In this document: in pieces, positions 32,967 to 41,896 of the stretch
How the letters are laid out: each line of letters starts with the position of its first letter
Numbering within the stretch: the first letter of the stretch is position 1
Assembly: GCF_008124525.1 (NCBI RefSeq)
Contig: NZ_VNHJ01000003.1
Span: 1 to 64,000 of the forward strand
Direction of reading: 5' to 3'
DNA length: 64,000 nt
Origin: Oceanicella actignis
Lineage (GTDB): Bacteria > Pseudomonadota > Alphaproteobacteria > Rhodobacterales > Rhodobacteraceae
Position numbers and translations under genes: made by a program
Notes under the pieces: model-generated
The model's input: only the letters and a program-made list of their open reading frames with translations
Databases searched by the model: none
What the model was told of the DNA's origin: nothing

Positions 32967-34661
32967 ATGGACACCGCTGCCGCCAGACCCGACCCGCGCC
33001 GGCTGCGCATCGCCCTGGGCCAGCTGGGCCCGCGGGTGGGAGACTTGGCCGCAAACGCCGACAAGGCGATCGCCGCCCATGCCCGCGCGCGCGAGGCCGG
33101 CGCCGACCTTCTGGCGCTGCCCGAGATGTTCCTGGCCGGCTACCAGCCGCAGGATCTGGTGCTCAAACCCGCCTTCCTGCGCGCCGCCCGCCGCCAGATC
33201 GACCGGCTGGCCGCCGCCTGCGCCGAGGGCCCCGCGCTGGGAATCGGGGCGCCGGAATTCGCCGAGGGGCGCGTGTGGAACGCGTGGTTCGTGCTCGAGG
33301 GCGGCGCCGTCAAGGCGGTGATCCGCAAGCACGAGCTGCCCAATTACGGCGTCTTCGACGAAAAGCGCCTCTACGCCCCGGCCGAGCCGCAGGGGCCCGT
33401 CTCGATCCGCGGCGTGCGCGTGGGCGTGCCGATCTGCGAGGACGCCTGGACGCCCGAAGTGTGCGAGACGCTGGCCGAGACGGGGGCCGAGATCCTGCTG
33501 GCGCCCAACGGCTCGCCCTACGAGCGCGGCAAGCTCGAACAGCGCCACGCGCTGATGGTCGCGCGGGTGATCGAGACGGGGCTGCCGCTGATCTACCTCA
33601 ACATGACGGGCGGGCAGGACGACCAGGTCTTCGACGGCGGCTCCTTCGCGCTGGCGCGCGGCGGGCGGCTGGCGCTGCAGATGCCGCTCTTCGACGAGGC
33701 GCTCGAGATCGTCGAGCTGGAGGAGGGCGACGAGGGCTGGCGCTTCGTCGCCCCGGCGGGGCGCGCGGCGCTGGCGCCCGTGCCCGGCCCGCTCGAGACC
33801 GACTACCGCGCCATGGTCGAGGGCACGCGCGACTACGCCGCCAAGACCGGCTTCTCGCGCGCGGTGCTGGGCCTTTCGGGCGGGGTGGACAGCGCGCTGG
33901 TCGCGGCGGTGGCGGCCGACGCGCTGGGGCCCGGGAACGTGCGCTGCGTCATGCTGCCCTCGCGCTACACCTCGGCGCAGTCGCTCAAGGACGCGGCGGC
34001 GGTGGCGCGCGCCCTGGGCTGCGCGCTGCACGAGCTGCCCATCGAGGGGGCGGTCGAGGCGGTGGGGCGGGGGCTGGCGCCCTTCTTCGCCGGCCTCGCC
34101 CCCGACGTGACCGAGGAGAACATCCAGTCGCGCCTGCGCGGGCTCTACCTCATGGCCTTGTCGAACAAGTTCGGCGAACTGCTTCTGAGCACGGGAAACA
34201 AGTCCGAGCTGGCCGTGGGCTACGCGACCCTTTACGGCGACATGAACGGGGGCTGGAACCCGCTCAAGGACGTCTACAAGTCGCGCGTCTTCGCGCTGTG
34301 CCGCTGGCGCAACGCCCATCACCGGCCCTGGATGCTGGGGCCGGCGGGCGAGGTCATCGCGCCGCGGATCATCGACAAGCCCCCCAGCGCCGAGCTGCGC
34401 GAGGGCCAGCGCGACGAGGACAGCCTGCCGCCCTACGAGCGGCTCGACGCCATGCTCGAGATGCTGATCGAGCAGGACGCCGCCATCGAGGACCTTGTCG
34501 CCGCGGGCCATGACCGCGCCGAGGCCGAGCGCGTCGAGGGGCTGCTGCTGCGGGCCGAATACAAGCGCTTCCAGTCCGCGCCGGGGCCCAAGCTGGGGCC
34601 GAAGGCGTTCTGGCTGGACCGGCGCTATCCGATCGCGAACGCATGGCGGGACAGGGAATGA
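32967..34661 (+). CDS. nadE: glutamine-dependent NAD+ synthetase
   Basis: 564 residues, the long two-domain form. The N-terminal carbon-nitrogen hydrolase (glutaminase) domain has the triad Glu53 (LPEMFLAGY), Lys121 (RKHELPNYGVFDEKR) and Cys157 (PICEDAW). The C-terminal synthetase has the PP-loop SGGVDSA (304-310) and STGNKSELAVGYATLYGD. It amidates deamido-NAD with ammonia channelled from glutamine. The ATG at 32967 begins the conserved region; the upstream frame is spurious. The stop overlaps the next gene's ATG. Confidence 0.95.
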   Translation: MDTAAARPDPRRLRIALGQLGPRVGDLAANADKAIAAHARAREAGADLLALPEMFLAGYQPQDLVLKPAFLRAARRQIDRLAAACAEGPALGIGAPEFAEGRVWNAWFVLEGGAVKAVIRKHELPNYGVFDEKRLYAPAEPQGPVSIRGVRVGVPICEDAWTPEVCETLAETGAEILLAPNGSPYERGKLEQRHALMVARVIETGLPLIYLNMTGGQDDQVFDGGSFALARGGRLALQMPLFDEALEIVELEEGDEGWRFVAPAGRAALAPVPGPLETDYRAMVEGTRDYAAKTGFSRAVLGLSGGVDSALVAAVAADALGPGNVRCVMLPSRYTSAQSLKDAAAVARALGCALHELPIEGAVEAVGRGLAPFFAGLAPDVTEENIQSRLRGLYLMALSNKFGELLLSTGNKSELAVGYATLYGDMNGGWNPLKDVYKSRVFALCRWRNAHHRPWMLGPAGEVIAPRIIDKPPSAELREGQRDEDSLPPYERLDAMLEMLIEQDAAIEDLVAAGHDRAEAERVEGLLLRAEYKRFQSAPGPKLGPKAFWLDRRYPIANAWRDRE

Positions 34662-35209
34662 GCGAGCTTGAGCGCGCGCTGCGCATGGGCGACGGCGAAA
34701 ACCACGTCGAGACAAGGTTTTACCTCAACCCCTTCAAGTTGTGGTCGCTGGTGGCGCTGCTGCTGGGCGGGGCCTTCTTCTTCGCCTGGCACGCCGTGCG
34801 CGCGGGCTGGCGGCCCGACACGCCCGAGGCGCCCGGCACGCTGGCGCTGGGCGCGCTGGCGGTGGTTCTGTTCGCGCTGGCGCTGGTCTTCCGCCGCGAG
34901 GCCAGGGACCCGGCGCCGGCGCTCGAGGTCACGCCCGAGGGGCTGCGCGACCGGCGCCTTGGCTTCGTCCCCTGGTCGGATGTGGACAATTACCGCCTGC
35001 GGGGCGGCATGTTCACGCCCTGCTTCGGCTACGATCTGCGCCGCGGCGTCCGGCCCGAGCGCGGCGCGCTGTTCTACCGCGTGACCGGCACGCTGGCCTG
35101 GATGGGCGGGCTGCCGCGCCGCAACTTCCGCAAGGCGATGATCGTCGGCGGACTTGAACCGATGCTTGAAGCTTGCCGGGCCATGCGCCCGGATCTGGAG
35201 CGAAAATGA
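34658..35209 (+). CDS. two-span membrane protein of unknown function (STM3941-like)
   Basis: 183 residues. Two hydrophobic segments (about 31-51, LWSLVALLLGGAFFFAWHAV, and about 66-83, LALGALAVVLFALALVF) are followed by a soluble domain. That domain has EVTPEGLRDRRLGFVPWSDVDNYRL, a pattern seen in small STM3941-type or PH-like membrane proteins. The start overlaps the nadE stop (ATGA) and the stop overlaps the gltX start, so the three genes are probably co-translated. Function is unknown. Confidence 0.7.
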   Translation: MSELERALRMGDGENHVETRFYLNPFKLWSLVALLLGGAFFFAWHAVRAGWRPDTPEAPGTLALGALAVVLFALALVFRREARDPAPALEVTPEGLRDRRLGFVPWSDVDNYRLRGGMFTPCFGYDLRRGVRPERGALFYRVTGTLAWMGGLPRRNFRKAMIVGGLEPMLEACRAMRPDLERK

Positions 35210-36543
35210 CCGTCGTCACCCGTTTCGCGCCGTCGCCGACGGGGCTCTTGCATGTGGGCAATCTGCGCACGGCGCTGTTCAACTGGCTGTTCGCGCGCAA
35301 GGCCGACGGGCGCTTCGTGCTGCGGCTCGACGACACCGACGCCGAACGCTCGCGCCCCGAATTCGCCGACGCCATCCGCCGCGATCTGGAATGGATGGGG
35401 CTCGACTGGGACCAGGAGCTGCGCCAGTCCGAGCGCATGGATCTTTACCGCGCGCGTGCCGACGAATTGCGGGGGCAGGGGCGCCTTTACCCGTGCTGGG
35501 AGACCCCCGACGAGCTTGAGCGCAAGCGCAAGCTTCGGCGCATGCAGGGCCGCCCCCCGATCTACGACCGCGCGGCGCTGGCGCTGGACGAGGACGAGCG
35601 CGCGCGCCTTGGCGCCCAGCGTCCGCCGCACTGGCGCTTTCTGCTCGAACATCGCCGCGAGGGATGGGACGATCTCTTCCTCGGCCCGCGCGAGGTGGAC
35701 GCCGCCTCGATGTCCGATCCGGTGCTGATCCGCGAGGACGGGCAGTTCCTGTATACGCTGTGCTCGGTGGCCGATGACGCGGATCTGGGCGTGACGCATG
35801 TGCTGCGCGGCGCCGATCATGTGTCGAACACGGCGGTGCAGATGCAGATCTTCCGCGCGCTGGGGGCCGAGGCGCCGGTCTTCGGCCATCACGCGCTGCT
35901 GACGGGGCCGGGCGGCGCGCCCTTGTCCAAGCGCCTTGGCGGCCTGTCGCTGGCCGATCTGCGCGCGCAGGGGGTCGAGCCGATGGCCCTGGCGTCGATC
36001 CTGGCCCGGCTGGGCGGCGCCGCGGCCCCCGAGCCGCGGCTGAGCCTGCGCGAGCTGATCGCCGAATTCGACCCCGCCGCCTTCGGCGCCGCGCCGGCCG
36101 CCTTCGATCCGGCCGATGCGCGCGCCATGACGGCGCGCATTCTGCGCCAGACGCCTTACGAGGCGGCGGCCCCGGCGCTGGCGGCGCGCAACGCCGATCT
36201 CGGGCCGCGCTTTTGGGAGACGGTGCGCGAGAACGTCGACTCATGGGACGAGGCCGCCGCCTGGGCGCGCATTCTGCGCGAGGGCGCGCGACCCGACGTT
36301 GCGCCCGAGGACCGCGCCTTCGTGGCCGAGGCGCTGGCGCTTCTGCCGCCGCGGCCTTGGGACGAGACCGCGTGGAAGCGTTGGACCGACGCGGTCAAGG
36401 CGGCGTCGGGGCGCAAGGGGCGGGCGCTTTTCCTGCCGCTGCGCAAGGCGCTTACGGGCAAAGGCTCGGGCCCGGACATGTCGCGCCTCATGCCGCTGAT
36501 GCAGGGCCCGGCGCCGCGTCCCGAGGACGTTTCCGCCGATTGA
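35206..36543 (+). CDS. gltX: glutamyl-tRNA synthetase
   Basis: 445 residues. The class I signature is FAPSPTGLLHVGNLRTALFNW (HIGH equivalent HVGN). The KMSKS-equivalent loop is GAPLSKRLGGLSL. The catalytic region LRLDDTDAERSRPEFADAI and the SDPVLIREDGQFLYTLCSV segment are typical, and the helical anticodon-binding C-terminus is complete. It charges tRNA-Glu; in alphaproteobacteria, which often carry two GltX forms, one may also mischarge tRNA-Gln. Which type this is cannot be decided here. The ATG at 35206 overlaps the previous stop. Confidence 0.92.
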   Translation: MTVVTRFAPSPTGLLHVGNLRTALFNWLFARKADGRFVLRLDDTDAERSRPEFADAIRRDLEWMGLDWDQELRQSERMDLYRARADELRGQGRLYPCWETPDELERKRKLRRMQGRPPIYDRAALALDEDERARLGAQRPPHWRFLLEHRREGWDDLFLGPREVDAASMSDPVLIREDGQFLYTLCSVADDADLGVTHVLRGADHVSNTAVQMQIFRALGAEAPVFGHHALLTGPGGAPLSKRLGGLSLADLRAQGVEPMALASILARLGGAAAPEPRLSLRELIAEFDPAAFGAAPAAFDPADARAMTARILRQTPYEAAAPALAARNADLGPRFWETVRENVDSWDEAAAWARILREGARPDVAPEDRAFVAEALALLPPRPWDETAWKRWTDAVKAASGRKGRALFLPLRKALTGKGSGPDMSRLMPLMQGPAPRPEDVSAD

Positions 36544-36595
36544 GGGCGGGGCGCGGGTTTGCGGCGCGCGCGGATCTGGTCATATCCGAAGTGCG

Positions 36596-36611
36596 CATAA
36601 TCAATATTATG
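36596..36611. promoter_or_regulatory. AT-rich perfect dyad CATAAT-N4-ATTATG
   Basis: A 16-bp inverted repeat with a four-base spacer, in the most AT-rich spot between gltX and the VPLPA-CTERM gene. It could be an operator or promoter element of the latter. No known regulator is assigned. Confidence 0.3.
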
Positions 36612-36772
36612 TAAAATAATGGCCGCTCATGGGGGTGCAGCCGATGCCGCCGCCGCAGGTTCTCGGCCATGGCGTCGATCAAGGCCTGCGTGCTGCATGG
36701 TCCGGCTGCCGGTCTCCGGCGCGAAGGCCTCATTCCAATTGACATGAACCCCCGCCTTCAGCATGTTCAGAT

Positions 36773-36784
36773 TTGGTTAACATT
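36773..36784. promoter_or_regulatory. TTGGTTAAC element upstream of the VPLPA-CTERM gene
   Basis: TTGGTTAACATT starts 33 bp before the start codon. The first nine bases equal those in front of the VPVPA-tagged hydrolase (24885, 35 bp before its start). The match and spacing suggest common control. Confidence 0.4.
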
Positions 36785-36805
36785 GATGAGCGAGGGGTAT
36801 GCGCA

Positions 36806-37888
36806 ATGTCGCACCTGCCAAGGCATTCAAGATCATTCGCGCTGGGCGCGATCGCAAGCGTCATGTTCGCCGGCGCCGCTTCGGCCGCCGCGATCATCAG
36901 CAATGGCACGGTCGCGCTGGGCGTCGATGATTTCGGGCAGCTCAACGTCGCCGGGGGGCCGCCGTCTGCGCACGAAGGCACGACCTATGTCGGCCTGCGC
37001 CATGTGCCGACGAAACTGGAGGCGACCTCGCATGGCTGCCTGTGCGAGGGCTGGGGCGTGGGCATCGCCGATGCCGACAAGAACCGGATCGCCTCGGGCA
37101 GCGCGAACAACGCTGTTGGTGGGGTGGTCAACCTCTCCGCGGTGAGCTTCGCCTCCACGGCCTCGACGGCGACGTCGGTCGTCGAGCTGAGGGACGACGC
37201 CGACACCACGTCGCTTTTGCGCATCACCCACGCCTTCGGGCCGGCGGCCGAGACGTCGGACCTCTACCGGGTAAACGTGACCATCGAGAACATCTCGGGG
37301 GCGGCGATCGACGACCTGCGCTACACGCGCACCTTCGACTGGGACATCGAGCCCGACCCCTTCAACGAGGTCGTCACCCATGCCGGCGTCGCCTCCACGA
37401 CGACGGTGCTGCTGGCGGTGGACAATGGCTTCGTCAATTCCGATCCGTTCGCCGGCGGCCGCACCGAGCAGGTGGCGGACGGCACGGGCGACTTCGTCGA
37501 TCTCGGCCCGAGCGATCACGGCTCGAACTTCGACTTCGGCTTCGGTTCGCTGGACGCGGGCGACAGCTTCTCCTTCGACATCTTCTACGGCGCGACCCGC
37601 ACCGAGGCCGCGGCGCTGGCGGCGCTGGGCGAGGTCGGGGCCGAGCTCTACTCGCTCGGCCAGCCGGGCTGCGATCCGACGGGCGCCGGAACCGGAACCG
37701 GCTGCACCTACGGCGACAACCTGGCTACGGCGACGTTCATCTTCGGCTTCGCCGGCGTGGGCGGCTCGATCATCATCCCCGACCCGACGCCGGGCGGCGT
37801 GGTGCCGCTGCCGGCCGCGGCGTGGCTGCTGTTGACCGGCATCGGCGCTCTGGGCGCCGGCGGGGCGATCCGCCGCCGCAAGGCGTGA
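36806..37888 (+). CDS. VPLPA-CTERM sorting-domain protein, probably secreted structural or matrix protein
   Basis: 360 residues. A signal peptide covers about 1-29 (FALGAIASVMFAGAASAAA). The central part is beta-rich, acidic and Gly/Asp-rich without a recognised enzyme motif; it contains RYTRTFDWDIEPDPFNEV and four cysteines (CLC; CDPT...CTYG). The C-terminus is V333PLPA337, a hydrophobic span (AWLLLTGIGALGAGGA) and RRRK, the classic VPLPA-CTERM signal for XrtD. Fate after processing (cell surface or matrix) is inferred from the family. The start at 36806 follows GAGGGG; a TTG at 36773 is also open but lies in the TTGGTTAAC element. A strong terminator follows. Confidence 0.88.
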   Translation: MSHLPRHSRSFALGAIASVMFAGAASAAAIISNGTVALGVDDFGQLNVAGGPPSAHEGTTYVGLRHVPTKLEATSHGCLCEGWGVGIADADKNRIASGSANNAVGGVVNLSAVSFASTASTATSVVELRDDADTTSLLRITHAFGPAAETSDLYRVNVTIENISGAAIDDLRYTRTFDWDIEPDPFNEVVTHAGVASTTTVLLAVDNGFVNSDPFAGGRTEQVADGTGDFVDLGPSDHGSNFDFGFGSLDAGDSFSFDIFYGATRTEAAALAALGEVGAELYSLGQPGCDPTGAGTGTGCTYGDNLATATFIFGFAGVGGSIIIPDPTPGGVVPLPAAAWLLLTGIGALGAGGAIRRRKA

Positions 37889-37903
37889 TCGCATGACGAC
37901 AGG

Positions 37904-37941
37904 CCCCGCCGCGCCGGATCCGGCGCGGCGGGGTTCTTCTT
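37904..37941 (+). terminator. intrinsic terminator after the VPLPA-CTERM gene
   Basis: A perfect 30-bp palindrome (CCCCGCCGCGCCGGA and its complement) is followed by TTCTTCTT. It ends transcription before the IalB-like gene. Confidence 0.85.
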
Positions 37942-37963
37942 GACCTCGGACCGGGGGGAACGC

Positions 37964-38458
37964 ATGGCCGGGATGCGCGGCGCGGGCAGGACAGGACTTC
38001 GGGCGACGCTGGTCGCGTTGGCGCTGGCGTGGGCCGCCGCCCCGCCGGCCGCGGCGCAGGCGCGGGCTCCGAACTGGCTGAAAAGCTGCGAGAACGGCCG
38101 CTGCACGGTTGCGGCGCGGCTGGTGGCCGACGGCGCGGACCGCATTTTCGCCACCATCGTCATCGGCTTCGACGAGCGAGGGGGCGCGCCGACGCTGACG
38201 CTGGTCGCCCCGCTGGGCATCGCCGTGCCGCCCGGGGTTCGGCTGGTGGTGGACGGGGAACGCGCCATCGACGCGCCGGTGACGGTGTGCCTGCCCGATG
38301 GCTGCCGGGCGGCGCGGGCGCTGAGCGAGGACGAGCTGGCGGCGCTGGCGCGGGCCCAGACGCTGGAAGTGCGCTATTTCGAGGCCGCCGGCGGACGGCA
38401 GCTGGCGGCGCCGGTCTCGACCGCGGGGCTCTCCGCCCTGCTGGCCGACGCGCGCTGA
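37964..38458 (+). CDS. invasion-associated locus B (IalB)-family exported protein
   Basis: 164 residues. A signal peptide spans about 1-31 (LRATLVALALAWAAAPPAAA). The mature part shows the family pattern: WLKSCENGRCTVAARL, TLVAPLGIAVPPGVRLVVDG, and VCLPDGCRA with paired cysteines. IalB-family proteins are common small periplasmic or envelope proteins of alphaproteobacteria; the name comes from Bartonella and does not imply invasion here. GGGGGAA precedes the start. The 204 bp after it (38459-38662) hold no gene I can support. Confidence 0.8.
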   Translation: MAGMRGAGRTGLRATLVALALAWAAAPPAAAQARAPNWLKSCENGRCTVAARLVADGADRIFATIVIGFDERGGAPTLTLVAPLGIAVPPGVRLVVDGERAIDAPVTVCLPDGCRAARALSEDELAALARAQTLEVRYFEAAGGRQLAAPVSTAGLSALLADAR

Positions 38459-38662
38459 GCGCGGGCGCCCGATCAGCCCGGCGCGCCGCCCTGCCCTGCG
38501 GCGGCTTCGCCCCAGCTTCCCGACCTGCGGAACGGCGTTCGGGCTGCCCCCCTCCACCGCCGTGAACAGGACTCGGCGCAAGCGGGAGATCCGGCCTCGC
38601 CGCCGGACCGCTCGCACCTCCGCGGCGCGGGTCCGCGGCCGTCTCGGGGCGGCGAAGTCGGC

Positions 38663-39967
38663 CTAGCCGCTCTCGGGCGTCGCCAGGGTCGCGAAGCGTT
38701 TCTCGAATCGCGCCAGCACCTCGGGATCGGCGGCCACGGTCATGCGCGCCTCGTTCTCGGCGTGGTCCTCGGCGATCACGCGCGCATGTTCGTGCAGCCA
38801 GGCGCGCGCCGCGCCCTCGGCGGCGGGAATGCGGTAGACTCGCGTCTGCTCGGCCGCGCCGAGCCGCGCGGCGATCATCTCGCGCAGGCGCTCGATCCCC
38901 TCGCCCGTGACCGCCGAGACCGCCGCCGCGCCGGGCAGCCGCGCGGCCTCGTTCAGCGCCGCGGCCCGCGCTTCGGGCGCCAGAAGGTCGATCTTGTTGC
39001 GCACCTCGATCATGGCGTCGCGGCGCGCCTCGTCCACGCCCAGCTCTTCGAGCACGTCCAGCACGTCGGCCTTCTGCGCCTCGGCGTCCGGGTGGCTGAC
39101 GTCGCGCACATGCACGATCAGATCGGCTTCGAGCACCTCTTCGAGCGTGGCGCGGAACGCGGCCACCAGCTGCGTGGGCAGGTCCGATATGAATCCCACC
39201 GTGTCCGAGATGATCGCCTTGCGCCCGCCCGGCAGCGTGACGCCGCGCATCGTCGGGTCGAGGGTGGCGAACAGCATGTCGCGCGCAAGCACGCCCGATT
39301 CCGTCAACCTGTTGAAGAGCGTTGATTTTCCCGCGTTGGTGTAGCCCACCAGCGCCACGACGGGGAACGGAACCTTGCGCCGCGAGGCGCGATGCAGATG
39401 GCGCGTGCGCACCACGCGCTCGAGCTTGCGGTTGATGCGCGCGATCTTCTCGGCGATGGCGCGCCGGTCGGCCTCGATCTGCGTCTCGCCCGGGCCGCCG
39501 ACGAAGCCCAGCCCGCCGCGCTGACGCTCGAGATGGGTCCAGGAGCGCACGAGGCGCGACTTGGCGTAGTTCAGATGCGCCAGCTCGACCTGCAGCACGC
39601 CCTCGCGCGTGCGGGCGCGCTCGCCGAAGATCTCGAGGATCAGGCCCGTGCGGTCCAGAAGCTTGACGTTCCAGGCCTTTTCAAGGTTGCGCTGCTGGAT
39701 CGGCGTGACCGGCCCGTCCACCACCACGAGATCGGCGCGCGCCTCGGCCAGGCGCCCGGCCAGCTCGGCGACCTTGCCCGAGCCGAACAGCGTGCCCGCC
39801 TGGGGCGCGGCCAGGGGCACGACCTCGGCGCCGGCCAGCTCCAGATCCAGCGCCGCGGTCAGCCCGACGGCCTCTTCGAGCGAGCGCGCGGGATCGCGGC
39901 GCGCGCGTCCCTCGTCGGCCCGGGCGCGGGCGCGGATGTCGGGGTGCAGGACGTAGACGCGCGTCAT
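38663..39967 (-). CDS. hflX: GTPase HflX
   Basis: 434 residues. The N-terminal HflX domain ([45 protein letters not shown]) and a linker with [16 protein letters not shown] are followed by the Ras-like GTPase: G1 GYTNAGKS (208-215), G3 DTVGF and G4 NKIDL. HflX binds the 50S subunit and rescues or splits stalled or heat-damaged ribosomes. It lies 9 bp after hfq, the classic hfq-hflX pairing. Confidence 0.95.
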   Translation of the reverse strand: MTRVYVLHPDIRARARADEGRARRDPARSLEEAVGLTAALDLELAGAEVVPLAAPQAGTLFGSGKVAELAGRLAEARADLVVVDGPVTPIQQRNLEKAWNVKLLDRTGLILEIFGERARTREGVLQVELAHLNYAKSRLVRSWTHLERQRGGLGFVGGPGETQIEADRRAIAEKIARINRKLERVVRTRHLHRASRRKVPFPVVALVGYTNAGKSTLFNRLTESGVLARDMLFATLDPTMRGVTLPGGRKAIISDTVGFISDLPTQLVAAFRATLEEVLEADLIVHVRDVSHPDAEAQKADVLDVLEELGVDEARRDAMIEVRNKIDLLAPEARAAALNEAARLPGAAAVSAVTGEGIERLREMIAARLGAAEQTRVYRIPAAEGAARAWLHEHARVIAEDHAENEARMTVAADPEVLARFEKRFATLATPESG

Positions 39968-39976
39968 GCGCGCCGC

Positions 39977-40216
39977 TCAGCTCTGGTCTTCGCCGTCATG
40001 CAGATTGATCGGCTGCGACGGCATCACCGTCGAGATCGCGTGCTTGTAGACCAGCTGCCCCTGCCCGTCGCGGCGCAGCAGCACGCAGAAATTGTCGAAC
40101 CAGGTGATGATTCCCTGCAGCTTGACCCCGTTCACCAGAAAGATCGTCACGGGAACCTTGTTCTTGCGAATGTGATTGAGAAAAGCGTCCTGAAGGCTTT
40201 GCTTGTCGGCGGCCAT
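39977..40216 (-). CDS. hfq: RNA chaperone Hfq
   Basis: 79 residues, the usual short alphaproteobacterial form. The Sm1 motif is [20 protein letters not shown]; Sm2 is YKHAIST. The hexameric ring binds small RNAs and mRNAs to adjust translation and stability. The C-terminal tail is short and acidic. It sits between trkH (138 bp upstream) and hflX, in the conserved ntr-trk-hfq-hflX order. Confidence 0.98.
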   Translation of the reverse strand: MAADKQSLQDAFLNHIRKNKVPVTIFLVNGVKLQGIITWFDNFCVLLRRDGQGQLVYKHAISTVMPSQPINLHDGEDQS

Positions 40217-40354
40217 GGTTGATGCAACCCCTTAGCTGGTGCGTTGTTGTTGGCGCTGATGCGCGCGCCGCGGGGCGCGTCCGCGGCGTCATGTTCCGAG
40301 AGAAACAGCCTGTCGCCCCGTCTTGCAACCGCGAAATGCGCAAGACGGGCGCTT

Positions 40355-41893
40355 TCAGCCGCCGCGGCCGCCCAGCGCGCCGGGATTGAGCAGCGCGACG
40401 AAGGCCAGGATCTCGATCCGGCCCAGGATCATCGCGCCGCACAGCGCTAGGCGCGCCTCGGGGGCCAGCGCCTTGTAGGCGGCCGGATCGCCCGTGACCA
40501 TGACCAGCGCCGGCCCGGTGTTGGAAAGCGCGGCGATCGTCGCCTCGAGCGACAGCGCGAAGGGCGCCTCGGTCAGCGTCAGCAGCGCCGTGCCCGTGGC
40601 CATCGCCGCCAGGAACAGCGCCATGTAGACCCAGGCGTTCATCACGTCGGCGCGCGTCAGGCGCCCGGCGGGGGTGCGGGCGGTCTCGATCATGTGCGGA
40701 TGGACCATGCGCGCAAGCTCGGCCGATCCGTGCCGGAACAGCGCGTAGGCGCGAAACAGCTTCAGCCCGCCCGCCGTCGAGGCCACGCCCCCGCCCATGG
40801 CCGCAAGGCCCAGCAGCATCAGCGTCGGCGTATCCAGCCCCGACCAGTAGCGCGCCGCCGCCCAATCGGCCGAGACGTAGCCCGTCGTGGTCAGGAAGCT
40901 GATGCAGGTCATCGCCGCGCCCCACAGCGCCACGAAGCCGCCCGCGATGGTGTCGCGCAGCTCGGGCGCGGCTTCGGTCAGCGTCAGCGCCCCGATCCAG
41001 TGCCGCACGAACAGCCATCCCGCGCAGATCGCCGCCGTCAGCGCCAGAAGCCGCATTTCGGGGTCGGCGGTCCAGGCGCGCCAACCCTCGCGCGCGATCT
41101 GGCGGCGATAGATCAGCCTGCTGGCCGCCAGGATCATGCCCGCCAGCGCCGCCGCCTCGGCCCAGCGGTTGTCGAGCGCCGCGAACCCGCCGTCGAGCGG
41201 CGAGATCCCGCTGGTCGAGACCACCCCCATCGCATGCGCCGCCGCCGCCAGCCCGTCGCCCGCGCCCGAGGCCAGGAAGGCCAGCGCCAGCGCCGCCGTC
41301 AGCGCCCCGTAGATCGGCGCGATGCGCCTCAGCGCGCGCAAGGTCCGCCCGCCCGAATCGACCAGCGCCACCACCCTGCCCGCGCGCGCCGATTCCGGCA
41401 TGACCTGCGAGGCGCCCGGCGCCTGCGTCAGCCCCCGCGGCAGCAGCACCGCCGCCGCCGCCGTCAGCGTCGCCAGCCCGCCCGCCCAGCCCAGCATGGC
41501 GCGCCACAGCTGCACCGCGCGATGGCTTTCCTGCGGGCGGTCGAACAGCGTCGCGCCCGTGGTGGTCATGGCCGAGACTGCCTCGAAATACGCCCCCTCG
41601 GCGCCCAGCGCCGGATGCAGCAGCCAGATGGGAATGGCGGCGAAGACCGGCAGCCAGGTGAAGAAGCCCAGAATGGCCATGAGCTCGGTCTGCGCGCCGG
41701 CGCGCTCGGGGCGCGGATCATGCGCCGCCGCGCCCCAGATGGCCGCGAAGAAGCCGACGAAGATGGCCGAATACAGAAAGAAGCGCGCCGCGCGCCAGTC
41801 CTGCTCGACCGCGGCGAACAGCGCCGGAACCAGCATCAGCCCGCCCAGCGCCGCCAGGGCCATCGCCAGCAGCGGAACCCCGCGCACGCGCAT
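40355..41893 (-). CDS. trkH: Trk-type potassium uptake membrane subunit TrkH
   Basis: 512 residues, about ten to twelve membrane segments. The four pore-loop selectivity filters are visible as SAMTTTGATLF, VSTSGISPL, LTTTGYVSA and LSNTGPALV. It conducts K+ across the inner membrane, gated by the cytoplasmic TrkA ring encoded 3 bp upstream. The frame starts at the ATG at 41893 immediately after the trkA stop. Confidence 0.93.
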   Translation of the reverse strand: MRVRGVPLLAMALAALGGLMLVPALFAAVEQDWRAARFFLYSAIFVGFFAAIWGAAAHDPRPERAGAQTELMAILGFFTWLPVFAAIPIWLLHPALGAEGAYFEAVSAMTTTGATLFDRPQESHRAVQLWRAMLGWAGGLATLTAAAAVLLPRGLTQAPGASQVMPESARAGRVVALVDSGGRTLRALRRIAPIYGALTAALALAFLASGAGDGLAAAAHAMGVVSTSGISPLDGGFAALDNRWAEAAALAGMILAASRLIYRRQIAREGWRAWTADPEMRLLALTAAICAGWLFVRHWIGALTLTEAAPELRDTIAGGFVALWGAAMTCISFLTTTGYVSADWAAARYWSGLDTPTLMLLGLAAMGGGVASTAGGLKLFRAYALFRHGSAELARMVHPHMIETARTPAGRLTRADVMNAWVYMALFLAAMATGTALLTLTEAPFALSLEATIAALSNTGPALVMVTGDPAAYKALAPEARLALCGAMILGRIEILAFVALLNPGALGGRGG

Positions 41894-41896
41894 GGT

